Source: Rhodospirillales bacterium (GTDB lineage Bacteria > Pseudomonadota > Alphaproteobacteria > Rhodospirillales > Casp-alpha2). Taken from it: 8,723 nucleotides of DNA. Both the position numbers and the translations under genes were made by a program. Positions 1 through 6,793 of this stretch are shown here, piece by piece. Where the stretch lies: contig JABJOR010000570.1 in NCBI GenBank assembly GCA_018664265.1, positions 1-8,723 of the forward strand, written 5' to 3'. Every line of letters starts with the position of its first letter. Position 1 is the stretch's first letter. A model generated the notes under the pieces. That model had not been told where the DNA came from and made no database searches. It saw only the letters and a program-made list of their open reading frames with translations.

Positions 1-2
1 CC

Positions 3-749
3 CTGGAAGATAGATGCGTATCTGAAATCTTATACAAGATCCGCCATCATGAAATCGGCAACAATCCTTTTCTGATTGTCATCATTCTGTCTTCAGAATT
101 TGGGCCAATGACCATCAACAAGTTCATTAATAATGGTGTAAGCGACATTCTCGTAAGCCCCGTTTCATCAAGCCATCTGCTTAAACGGATTGAGACTTTA
201 AAAGATAATCAGCAAATCTATGTTGTTACAGTTGATTATATTGGCCCGGAGCGAAGGAATGATACTCGGCCTGAAACACAGCAAATATCGCGAATAGCTG
301 TGCCAAATGTTCTTAACTTCAAAGCTACGCCTGGGAAAAATGAAAAATCGTTAGAGCGTGCCATTGAAGCCACGACCAAATTGGTCAACAAAGAAAAAAT
401 GGATCGCCAGGCATTCCAGATCAGTTATCTGGTAGATGAAATCATGCCCCTGTACGAAGCAGACGATGTAAGTGATGATGTTATCGCGCTAATTGAACGC
501 CTTGAGGTGGTATCCAGCGAGCTCGTGCGGCGTATGGCAGGCACCCATAAGGCCTATATGAGCAAACTGGCAAATACAGTTCTTCAGGTAGCGAGTTCAA
601 TCGCCAAATCGCCTCTCAGCCCGGAAACAACTGATTTGCAACTTCTTCCCGAATTGGGTGTTGCCGTCCAAAAAGCATTTTTTGCAACGGATGAAGAAAT
701 ACAACTGGTGCAGGATATTACAGACACCGTTAAAGACCGTTCTGCTTAG
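3..749 (+). CDS. Receiver-domain (CheY-like) protein with unrecognised helical C-terminal domain, 5' end cut by window
   Basis: The frame is open from base 3 to the TAG at 747-749, giving 248 visible residues; the true start lies upstream, so the ATG at 108 is internal. The first 65 or so residues look like the second half of a response-regulator receiver: a hydrophobic strand LIVIILSS, a helix, GVSDILVSPVS, then a helix LLKRIETL. This fits beta4-alpha4-beta5-alpha5. The invariant Lys of the usual K-P pair is Ser here (codon 156-158). A YIGPERR motif follows (237-257); from memory, similar tails follow receivers in alphaproteobacteria. The last 130 or so residues are predicted helical, carry no DNA-binding, GGDEF, kinase or other output motif I know, and have no membrane segment. 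The phospho-acceptor Asp would lie off-window. It converges on the chemoreceptor gene with a 31-base gap, so a signalling role is plausible but not shown. Confidence 0.7.
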   Translation: MEDRCVSEILYKIRHHEIGNNPFLIVIILSSEFGPMTINKFINNGVSDILVSPVSSSHLLKRIETLKDNQQIYVVTVDYIGPERRNDTRPETQQISRIAVPNVLNFKATPGKNEKSLERAIEATTKLVNKEKMDRQAFQISYLVDEIMPLYEADDVSDDVIALIERLEVVSSELVRRMAGTHKAYMSKLANTVLQVASSIAKSPLSPETTDLQLLPELGVAVQKAFFATDEEIQLVQDITDTVKDRSA

Positions 750-780
750 TTTGTTATACCCACGCTCCCATTGACCGAAA

Positions 781-2865
781 TCAGGTAGCCGTTTTAATTT
801 TTTCCAGAAAATCATCAACCTCTGCTCGCAGGGTTTCAGACTGACCCGACAGGTCTTTTGCAGCCCCTTGAATTTCTTCAGCCGCTTTCCCTGTTTCGCT
901 AGCGGCATGTGTAACGGAATTAATGCTGCTTGATACTTCTGTGGTTCCGGCAGCAGCCTGCTCCACATTTCGGGCAATTTCTCTGGTTGCAGCGGATTGC
1001 TCTTCAACTGCGCTGGCAATAGTTGTGGCAATGCCATCAATTTTATCAACAGTTTTTCCGATCCCCTCAACAGCACCCGCAGCACTTTCTGTAGCACTCT
1101 GGATTTCTGAAATTTGAGCACTGATCTGTTCTGTTGCCTTACCTGTCTGGTTGGCAAGATTTTTAACTTCAGCGGCAACAACAGCAAAACCTTTACCCGC
1201 ATCACCAGCACGGGCCGCTTCAATCGTAGCATTCAGTGCCAGCAAATTGGTTTGTTCCGCAATATCGGTAATCAGATCGACAACATCGCCAATAGCCTTT
1301 GCTGATGCAACGAGCCCCTGAATTGTGTCATGGCTGGCATTTGCTTCTCTTACAGCATCAGAAGACATGGTTGATGACTGTGAAACTTGTTGACTGATTT
1401 CAATGATCGATGACGAGAGTTCTTCTGCAGTAGAGGAGACTGTCTGAACATAATTACTGGCTTCTTCAGAAGCAGATGCAACAGTCAATGACTTTGAATT
1501 GGTTTCTTCAGCTGTTGAAGCCATGGTGTTGGAAGAAGCCAGCATTTGCGTTGCTGCACCAGAAACAGATTTCACAATCAGGCCAACCTTTGCTTCAAAA
1601 TCTCCAGTGATTTCTGTAAGACGTGCAAGCTTGGCCTCATTTTCTTCACGCTCCTTGCGCTCGGAGGCTTCTTTCTCCAGGCGCGTTTTTTCTGCCGTTT
1701 CTTCGCGTTTTTTCTGGCGTAAGTCACCGGCTATACGTTCATCTTCTGCTTCTTTACGCATGGTTTGGCGTTCAATCATACCGTCTTTGAAAACCTGAAC
1801 TGCGTCAGCCATTTCACCAACTTCATCCTTGCGGTTTAAAGATGGAACATCAATCTCCAGATTTCCATGAGATATCTCTTGCATGACGGATGTCATATTA
1901 ATGACCGGGCCAGAAATCCCCTTGCCAATGAAAAAGGCTGCAACGGCTCCAGCAATACCGGCAGCGATGGAAATAAATGCGGTGGAGCTGATGTTGTCAT
2001 TAATGGTTTTATCCATCCCCAAACCAACAGTGTCTTGCTCAGTATTAACTTCCAGATTCAGAGTTTCAATTGCCTGAGCCACCTCAGGGCCAATGCGATC
2101 CAGCTCATTACTAATTAAATCATTTCGTGAAAGGATAGCATCAACAGTAGCCATGAACGCTTTCTGGTATTCTTGCCCCAGCTTAATAGCTTCATCTGAT
2201 GCTTGACGCTGCACTTTGTTCTCGAGCATATCACCATGGTACATGGCAATATCAACAAATTCTTCCAGCTCAAATTTAACGCGCTTTAACGTCGCTTCAT
2301 CATTGGTATCCAGATATTGGGTCACAAATAAGCGGGTTACCAGGAGCTGACGCATGGTTTGGGCAGAGTTATACCCGGTTGTCGCATCTTTGGCGTACTT
2401 GGCATCTTTAATAATAGAAGAAAGCTTGTGGCCTATAGCCGGTCCAAGTTTATCCAGTTTTGTGACTACCAGATCATCACGAATATTTTGAAATTCGGTG
2501 ATCTTTCTAAACGCAACGAGATAATCATTCAGGTTTGTCTTGATCGATTCAACAATTGCTTTCTTTTCATCGCTATCAACCTCATTCATCAGGTTTGTCG
2601 CATGCTCAAGCGTTGTGTTTACGCGCTGTTCTACGATTGCAATATTTTCTTCAGACGCACTCAACAGGTAGTTTTCAACAAAAAGCCTGGCCATCATCAT
2701 GTTTGATTGAATTCGCCCTGATTCATTGGTCTGCATGGCTAATTCACGATACGAAACGAAGCCATTTCCTATATTCGATAAGCTATTGATAGCCAGAATA
2801 GCTACAATCGCAAGTAGACCAATTATTCCAAGAAATCCTGTTAGTACTTTTGTTGAAATCTTCAT
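781..2865 (-). CDS. Methyl-accepting chemotaxis protein with HBM-type sensor domain
   Basis: A 694-residue transmembrane chemoreceptor that would sense a periplasmic ligand and control the CheA kinase through CheW. TM1 is about residues 9-28 and TM2 about 294-315. Between them is a 250-residue all-helical sensor with two related halves: ARLFVENYL (59-67) resembles TRLFVTQYL (177-185), and KLDKLGPAI (136-144) resembles ELDRIGPEV (254-262). This is typical of helical bimodular (HBM) sensors such as McpS. HAMP spans about 313-372, followed by a very charged Lys/Glu/Arg coiled coil (370-415). The signalling hairpin tip [18 protein letters not shown] (537-554) is canonical, with Glu/Gln-rich methylation helices on both sides. 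No NWETF-like CheR/CheB tether is present at the C-terminus (ends EKIKTAT). An AGGA (2873-2876) lies 7 bases before the ATG. HBM receptors studied so far bind organic acids or polyamines; the ligand here cannot be read from sequence. Confidence 0.95.
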   Translation of the reverse strand: MKISTKVLTGFLGIIGLLAIVAILAINSLSNIGNGFVSYRELAMQTNESGRIQSNMMMARLFVENYLLSASEENIAIVEQRVNTTLEHATNLMNEVDSDEKKAIVESIKTNLNDYLVAFRKITEFQNIRDDLVVTKLDKLGPAIGHKLSSIIKDAKYAKDATTGYNSAQTMRQLLVTRLFVTQYLDTNDEATLKRVKFELEEFVDIAMYHGDMLENKVQRQASDEAIKLGQEYQKAFMATVDAILSRNDLISNELDRIGPEVAQAIETLNLEVNTEQDTVGLGMDKTINDNISSTAFISIAAGIAGAVAAFFIGKGISGPVINMTSVMQEISHGNLEIDVPSLNRKDEVGEMADAVQVFKDGMIERQTMRKEAEDERIAGDLRQKKREETAEKTRLEKEASERKEREENEAKLARLTEITGDFEAKVGLIVKSVSGAATQMLASSNTMASTAEETNSKSLTVASASEEASNYVQTVSSTAEELSSSIIEISQQVSQSSTMSSDAVREANASHDTIQGLVASAKAIGDVVDLITDIAEQTNLLALNATIEAARAGDAGKGFAVVAAEVKNLANQTGKATEQISAQISEIQSATESAAGAVEGIGKTVDKIDGIATTIASAVEEQSAATREIARNVEQAAAGTTEVSSSINSVTHAASETGKAAEEIQGAAKDLSGQSETLRAEVDDFLEKIKTAT

Positions 2866-2975
2866 TTCTATATCCTGAATTAATCTAGTTTATTACATCA
2901 CATTCCTCAGTTAATTTTTTTTATAGTTTATTTTGTTCAATTTTTATTATTTTTATAGAAACGACAAAAATTACT

Positions 2976-3005
2976 ATATTAACGAAACAAAAATTAAACA
3001 AACAA
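2976..3005 (-). promoter_or_regulatory. Candidate sigma70-type promoter of the chemoreceptor gene, inside an AT-rich tract
   Basis: On the minus strand, TTGTTT (3000-3005) and TAATAT (2976-2981) are 18 bases apart, a fair match to -35 and -10 boxes. It would give a leader of about 100 bases before the ATG at 2865. The whole stretch 2880-3010 is A/T-rich with runs of T and A, so chance matches are likely and other pairs are possible. No flagellar-type (sigma28) promoter was found upstream of this gene. Confidence 0.25.
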
Positions 3006-3014
3006 AAAGTCTGA

Positions 3015-3110
3015 TTACGTTCTAGATAACATTAACGTTTTCACATGATCTGCGACACTGGTTCCAAGGGCTTCAAGATCATAACCGCCTATATTAAGAG
3101 TGACATTCTA
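3015..3110 (-). pseudogene. Relic of the C-terminus of a histone-deacetylase-like gene
   Basis: Read on the minus strand, this stretch encodes GGYDLEALGTSVADHVK, then TLMLSRT and a TAA stop (3015-3017). It matches the C-terminus of the intact deacetylase-like protein of this window (GGYDLGALAASVTVHVKALM, residues 293-312) at 14 of 20 positions, including the catalytic-loop Gly-Gly-Tyr. At the DNA level 3028-3090 aligns without gaps to 4600-4662 with 12 mismatches in 63 bases. Upstream, similarity fades after a few residues (VTLN against VSNL) and an in-frame TAG falls at about codon 11 before the GGY. No catalytic His or zinc-ligand motif is found in the rest of the interval, so only the 3' tip of a gene survives. 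It is either a leftover of a duplicated copy or the tip of an allele from another strain. Confidence 0.8.
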
Positions 3111-3318
3111 TGCCCTGCCTTTCATCAAAGTAAGAGGATGTGGTGAGAGGTGTGTATTATAAAAGTCCTCTGACAATTACATCATTTTGAAGCCAGTTTT
3201 AGGTTGCTTCTTGCAGTATCTCAATAAGACTATTATCAAGGCAATGCACTTCTAATGGTAGTGGGTGATGTGAGGTGCCGATATTGGTTTAATGGTTCTC
3301 TTGGGGGTGCTGACTGCA
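3111..3318. other. Intergenic stretch before the Sel1 gene; no gene seen
   Basis: Together with 2866-3014 this makes up the non-coding space between the chemoreceptor and the Sel1-repeat gene, apart from the deacetylase relic. All frames on both strands are broken by frequent stops. I searched its minus-strand translation for the upstream part of the deacetylase (the GFDAH and DVHHGNG motifs) and found nothing. It should hold the promoter of the Sel1 gene. Confidence 0.5.
3208..3236 (+). promoter_or_regulatory. Candidate promoter of the Sel1-repeat gene
   Basis: TTCTTG (3208-3213) and TATTAT (3231-3236) are 17 bases apart. The -10 box matches the sigma70 consensus at five of six positions; the -35 box is weak. 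Transcription would begin near 3243, about 76 bases before the preferred ATG at 3319. This is a visual match only. Confidence 0.25.
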
Positions 3319-4575
3319 ATGAAACAATTGCTCATTCTTTCTACTCTATGTCTATCCCTGTTAGTAGTTACACCTACAGCCTTTGCAGACTATAAGGCGG
3401 GGCTAGATGCATACAATCAGGGTGACTACACAACAGCAAAAAAGGAATGGGAGCCACTTGCTAAAAAGGGGCATGTCGTTGCTCAGTATAGCTTGGGTTG
3501 GATGTATGGTCATGGTCTAGGAGTTGCTGAAGATAATACAGAAGCTTTCAAATGGTACACTCTTGCAGCAGAACAAGGCCTCTCCAAAGCCCAATTTAGC
3601 CTAGCTAGATCATTTGCTTTAGGAAAGGGCACCACCCAAAATATTGATGAAGCCTTTAAATGGTACTCACGTGCTGGAATACAAGGACACGTCAAGGCTC
3701 AATACAGCCTAGGTTCTTTGTATGAAAATGGTCTAGGTGCCATCCAAGATAATGAGGCTGCTATCAAATGGTATACTCGTGCCGCAATACAAGGACACAC
3801 CAAGGCTCAATACAGTCTAGGTTATTTGTATGAAAATGGCCTAGGTGCTCCCCAGGATATTGAGCTTGCTATCGAGTTGTATACTCATGCTGCCGAACAA
3901 GGGCATGCCATTTCCCAGTATAGATTGGGCCTTGTGTATTATAATGGAGATGGAATACCTCAAGATTATAAGGCTGCTTTTAAATGGTCCATGCTTGCTG
4001 CTGAACAAGGGGATGCTGAATCTCAGTATAATGTAGGTCTTATGTACGATACTGGAAAAGGAGTAGCCTAAGACGACAAGGCTGCATCCAAATGGTATGC
4101 ACTTGCTGCTGAAAAGGGACTTGACGTTGCTAAGTACAATTTAGGTGTGCAGTACATGAAAGGTTACGGTATTCCACAAGATTATGAGATTGCAGTTAGT
4201 TGGTTCAAATCTGCGGCTGAGCAGGGAGTAGCTAACGCTCAATCTATGTTAGGGGTAATGTATTATGGAGGGGAAGGTGTCCCCCAAAATGATGAACTTG
4301 CTTTCAACTGGAACTCTCTAGCTGCGGAGCAAGGAAACGCTACATCCCAAGCACTTCTAGGAATGATGTATGCAGGAGGAAGGGGAACAGCTTCAGTAGA
4401 TTATATTCGTGCATATATGTGGTTGGAGTTGGCCAGGACCAATGATGGAATTTCTGAGCAGATGTATAGTTTAGCGAAACAGGGGCTTGATCTTATCACT
4501 AATGAGATGACCTCAGAACAAATCGCAGAAGCGCAAAGCCTTGCCCGTGAGTGGCAGGAAAAGCACCAACAATAA
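3319..4575 (+). pseudogene. Secreted Sel1-repeat (TPR-like) protein gene interrupted by one in-frame TAA
   Basis: The ATG at 3319 is preferred: GGGGGTG (3303-3309) lies 9 bases before it and the product then begins with a standard signal peptide, MKQLLILS... cleaved after AFA (about residue 23). The in-frame ATG at 3292 has no well-placed ribosome site. Nine 36-residue Sel1 units of the pattern A.Y.LG.mY..G.G.pqD...A..Wy..AAeqG fill the protein, followed by a helical tail ending EWQEKHQQ. Codon 251 is TAA (4069-4071), in unit six, exactly where the sister units have Gln (GIPQDY, GAPQDI, GAIQDN); CAA to TAA is one change. The frame continues without another lesion to the stop at 4573-4575, for 418 sense codons in all. 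Sel1 proteins usually act as protein-interaction scaffolds; this one would be periplasmic or exported. It is a recent nonsense allele, a read-through gene, or a sequence error. The stretch 3319-4071 alone could still make a 250-residue truncated protein. Confidence 0.85.
3678..3893 (+). repeat. Two near-identical 108-base Sel1 repeat units in tandem
   Basis: Bases 3678-3740 and 3786-3848 are the same length and differ at only 5 of 63 positions. They are 108 bases apart, which is one 36-residue Sel1 unit. The second halves of the two units are more diverged. The other units of the gene are much less alike at DNA level, so this pair looks like a fairly recent unit duplication or conversion. Confidence 0.8.
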
Positions 4576-4580
4576 AAACC

Positions 4581-5537
4581 TCAATACAGCGAACTATCCG
4601 ACATCAACGCTTTCACATGAACCGTGACACTGGCTGCAAGGGCACCAAGATCATAGCCACCTTCCAGATTTGAAACCAGTTTCCCCGCGCAACACTCATC
4701 GGCGACATTCATAATCTCACGGGTTACCCAGCTATAGTCCTCGGTTTGAACGTTGAGGTTTGCAAGCGGGTCACGCTCATGAGCATCAAATCCGGCTGAA
4801 ACGATGATTAAGTCTGGGGCAAAATCCAACAGCGTCGGCAAAAGGATATCTTGCCATGCTGCTCGAAATTCACGTGATCCGCTGTCTGGCGCGAGAGGCA
4901 CGTTACAGTTGGTGCTAGCACCTCTGTCATCTTCGACACCACGTTCCTCAACCATGCCTGTGCCGGGATAGGCTGGCCATTGGTGGGACGATCCAAAAAA
5001 CAAAGCCGGGTCATCATAAAATGTATGCTGGGTACCATTGCCATGGTGAACATCAAAATCAACCACAGCCACCCGTTTAAGGCCATGCACGACGCGCGCA
5101 TGATATGCCGCGACGGCAACGTTGTTAAACAGACAAAACCCCATGCCTTGAGCCCGTTCAGCATGATGACCGGGCGGACGATGGGCGCAAAAGGCATTTT
5201 GGACCTTGCCACTGACAACAGCGTCAACAGCCGCGCAAATCCCCCCAGCCGCTCTTAACGCGGCTTCACCGGAGGCTGGTGACATGGCTGTATCCCCGTC
5301 CAGATAGACCAATCCCTCAGTTGGAACATTATCCAGAACTGAGCGGACATAATCACTGTCATGGGCGCGATCCAGCTGTTCCAATGTGGCTTTTGGAGGC
5401 TCTCTGCGATCAAGTTCTTTAAATTCTTCCCCCTCAAGGGCTTTTGCAACGGCGCGCAAACGATCCGGGCATTCCGGGTGCATGCTGCCCGGATCATGAT
5501 CTATACAAACGGGGTGAAAATAAAACGCTGTGCTCAT
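4581..5537 (-). CDS. Histone-deacetylase-like zinc amidohydrolase (HDAC / acetylpolyamine amidohydrolase superfamily)
   Basis: A 318-residue cytoplasmic enzyme of the arginase/deacetylase fold, expected to cleave an acetyl (or other acyl) amide from lysine side chains, polyamines or related small molecules using Zn. The active-site motifs are complete: RPPGHH with the tandem His (124-125), GFCLFNN, VVDFDVHHGNGTQ with likely zinc ligands Asp162 and His164, SAGFDAH with the third ligand Asp251, and LEGGYDL with the catalytic Tyr295. The length is normal for the bacterial class II-like branch. No signal peptide is present. On its strand, AGAGG (5546-5550) is 8 bases before the ATG. Its stop lies 5 bases from the stop of the convergent Sel1 gene, and it is divergent from the efflux operon. 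In many alphaproteobacteria a gene of this type sits beside xseB (from memory); xseB is not beside it here. Physiological substrate unknown. Confidence 0.95.
   Translation of the reverse strand: MSTAFYFHPVCIDHDPGSMHPECPDRLRAVAKALEGEEFKELDRREPPKATLEQLDRAHDSDYVRSVLDNVPTEGLVYLDGDTAMSPASGEAALRAAGGICAAVDAVVSGKVQNAFCAHRPPGHHAERAQGMGFCLFNNVAVAAYHARVVHGLKRVAVVDFDVHHGNGTQHTFYDDPALFFGSSHQWPAYPGTGMVEERGVEDDRGASTNCNVPLAPDSGSREFRAAWQDILLPTLLDFAPDLIIVSAGFDAHERDPLANLNVQTEDYSWVTREIMNVADECCAGKLVSNLEGGYDLGALAASVTVHVKALMSDSSLY
4600..4662. repeat. Intact copy of the 63-base segment repeated at 3028-3090
   Basis: This part of the deacetylase 3' end matches 3028-3090 in the same orientation at 51 of 63 bases without gaps. 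The two copies are about 1.57 kb apart and enclose the Sel1-repeat gene, so a recombination event could delete or have delivered the segment between them. Confidence 0.75.
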
Positions 5538-5638
5538 GGTGTTAACCTCTGTACTTCCCGGTCTCAGGCGATAATACTGATACTAATCAAATTACGATAT
5601 TACTTATTTAAAAAAAACGAAGAGTTCAGGGACATATA
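5538..5638. promoter_or_regulatory. Divergent promoter region between the deacetylase and the efflux operon
   Basis: A 101-base, AT-rich spacer must contain the promoters of both divergent transcription units. It contains a run of eight or more A (about 5605-5614), overlapping ATACT repeats and a small palindrome TAAT-CAA-ATTA (within about 5580-5600), any of which could bind a regulator. No -35/-10 pair stood out clearly on either strand. No regulator gene (TetR, MarR or MerR type) is visible next to the operon in this window. Confidence 0.5.
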
Positions 5639-6784
5639 ATGAATTCAAAGACAACCCTATACACAATACTAACAGCTTTAATTATGGTTTTCAGTATAGC
5701 TGGCATTACCCCAAGTGTTCAGGCGCAAGATAATCCCTCTACACCCGTTTTTGTCGATGCTGTGCGTGAGGAACCGTTAAGCCAGACAATGCCTGTTATC
5801 GGACGCCTGGTGGCGACCCAAAGTGGTGTTGTTGCGGCACGCACGACAGGCCCCCTGGGCGAGTTCCGTGTACAGGTTGGTGATCGTGTCAAAAAAGACG
5901 ATGTCGTTGCTGTCTTAATCAAGGATGCACTGGAATCCCGCCGTGAATTATGGCTGGCCCAGGTAGCACAGGCAAAATCGCGCGTCGGCACCAGCAAAGC
6001 TCAATTGCAACTTCGTGATCAGGAACTCAAACGTTTGAAGAGTCTGGAATCTTCATCCGCTTTCTCACAAGCCAAACTGGATGACAAGCAGCAAGAAGTT
6101 GCTGTCATGAAAAGTACCATAGCCGAGCACCGCGCAGCACTGGATGTAGCCAAAGCCAATTTGATGCTGGCTGATATTGATTTGTACAATGCAGATATCC
6201 GCGCACCCTATGACAGTGTCATCGCCGTTCGTCACACCAATGTCGGCTCGTTTGTGCGCGCAGGTGATCCCGTAATAACATTGATAGATGACACAACTCT
6301 TGAAATTGCAGCCGATGTTCCAACCGAACGCATACCGGGACTGACCAAAGGTGTGAGCGTCAATTACGTGCTGACAGACAACAGCAAGACAGGCGTAGCC
6401 ACCGGGTGGGCATCCGTGCGGGCCATTATTCCTGATGAAAACCCGCTCACGCGAACCCGTTCGGTAAGGTTTTCGGCTGAACTTGATCAAGGAAGTATTC
6501 TCGCCGCGAATCAAAGTGTCACGGTCATGATTCCTATCGGAGCCCCCCGTGATGTCATATCCGTTCATAAGGATGCGATCATCAACAAAGGTGGCAATAC
6601 GCTCGTGTACATTGCTCTTGATGGCAAAGCTGTCATCCGCCCTGTGAAACTGGGAGATGCCGTCGATGGCCGCTTTGAAATTCTCAACGGTCTGAAAATC
6701 GGGGATTTGGTTGTTGTCCGTGGTAATGAACGCCTGAGGCCAGATCAGGCAATTACTTTCACCTCCCCAGATACGGCAGGTTAA
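5639..6784 (+). CDS. RND efflux pump periplasmic adaptor subunit (membrane fusion protein)
   Basis: A 381-residue periplasmic adaptor that would link the inner-membrane RND pump encoded next to it to an outer-membrane TolC-type channel. A signal peptide (residues 1-29, ending VQA before QDN) lacks a lipobox Cys, so the protein is probably not a lipoprotein. The order of domains is the family order: first lipoyl half about 60-95 (GEFRVQVGDRVKKDDVVAVL), alpha-helical hairpin about 97-180 with heptad-like Gln/Lys/Leu spacing, second lipoyl half 184-217 (ADIRAPYDSVI...GSFVRAGDPVITL), beta-barrel about 220-300, and membrane-proximal domain to the C-terminus (IGDLVVVRGNERLRP). AGGGA (5628-5632) lies 6 bases before the ATG. 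It is the first gene of an operon: the pump gene starts 9 bases after its stop. Substrate not predictable from this subunit; no metal-binding His/Met cluster is seen at the N-terminus. Confidence 0.95.
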   Translation: MNSKTTLYTILTALIMVFSIAGITPSVQAQDNPSTPVFVDAVREEPLSQTMPVIGRLVATQSGVVAARTTGPLGEFRVQVGDRVKKDDVVAVLIKDALESRRELWLAQVAQAKSRVGTSKAQLQLRDQELKRLKSLESSSAFSQAKLDDKQQEVAVMKSTIAEHRAALDVAKANLMLADIDLYNADIRAPYDSVIAVRHTNVGSFVRAGDPVITLIDDTTLEIAADVPTERIPGLTKGVSVNYVLTDNSKTGVATGWASVRAIIPDENPLTRTRSVRFSAELDQGSILAANQSVTVMIPIGAPRDVISVHKDAIINKGGNTLVYIALDGKAVIRPVKLGDAVDGRFEILNGLKIGDLVVVRGNERLRPDQAITFTSPDTAG

Positions 6785-6793
6785 GGCAAAACC

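Noticed and set aside
108..749. ATG at 108 as the start of the receiver-like gene
   Set aside because: The same frame is open upstream to base 3 and encodes the preceding receiver strand (LIVIILSS), so the ATG is internal.
750..780. Terminator between the convergent receiver and chemoreceptor genes
   Set aside because: I could not find a GC-rich stem followed by a T-run on either strand in this 31-base gap.
597..1232. Long minus-strand open frame (211 codons) over the chemoreceptor 3' end
   Set aside because: It lies inside the chemoreceptor gene on the same strand in another frame. The product is a Leu/Lys/Arg-rich string with no domain, while the other frame gives the canonical signalling hairpin.
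3133..3171. AGAGGA / TCCTCT inverted repeat as a hairpin or terminator
   Set aside because: The stem is only six base pairs with a loop of about 27 bases and no U-run follows; this is expected by chance.
3278..3285. GCCGATAT resembling the -10 box of a flagellar (sigma28) promoter
   Set aside because: No TAAA-type -35 box lies at the required 15-base spacing, and it is on the strand facing the Sel1 gene rather than the chemoreceptor.
3292..3318. ATG at 3292 as the start of the Sel1 gene
   Set aside because: The nearest purine-rich motif (GAGGTG, 3272-3277) is 14 bases away, and the nine extra residues precede an already complete signal peptide. The ATG at 3319 has a well-placed GGGGGTG.
4069..4071. 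Programmed recoding (selenocysteine or pyrrolysine) at the Sel1 stop
   Set aside because: The codon is TAA, which is not used for either amino acid. The sister repeats have Gln, so a simple CAA to TAA change explains it.
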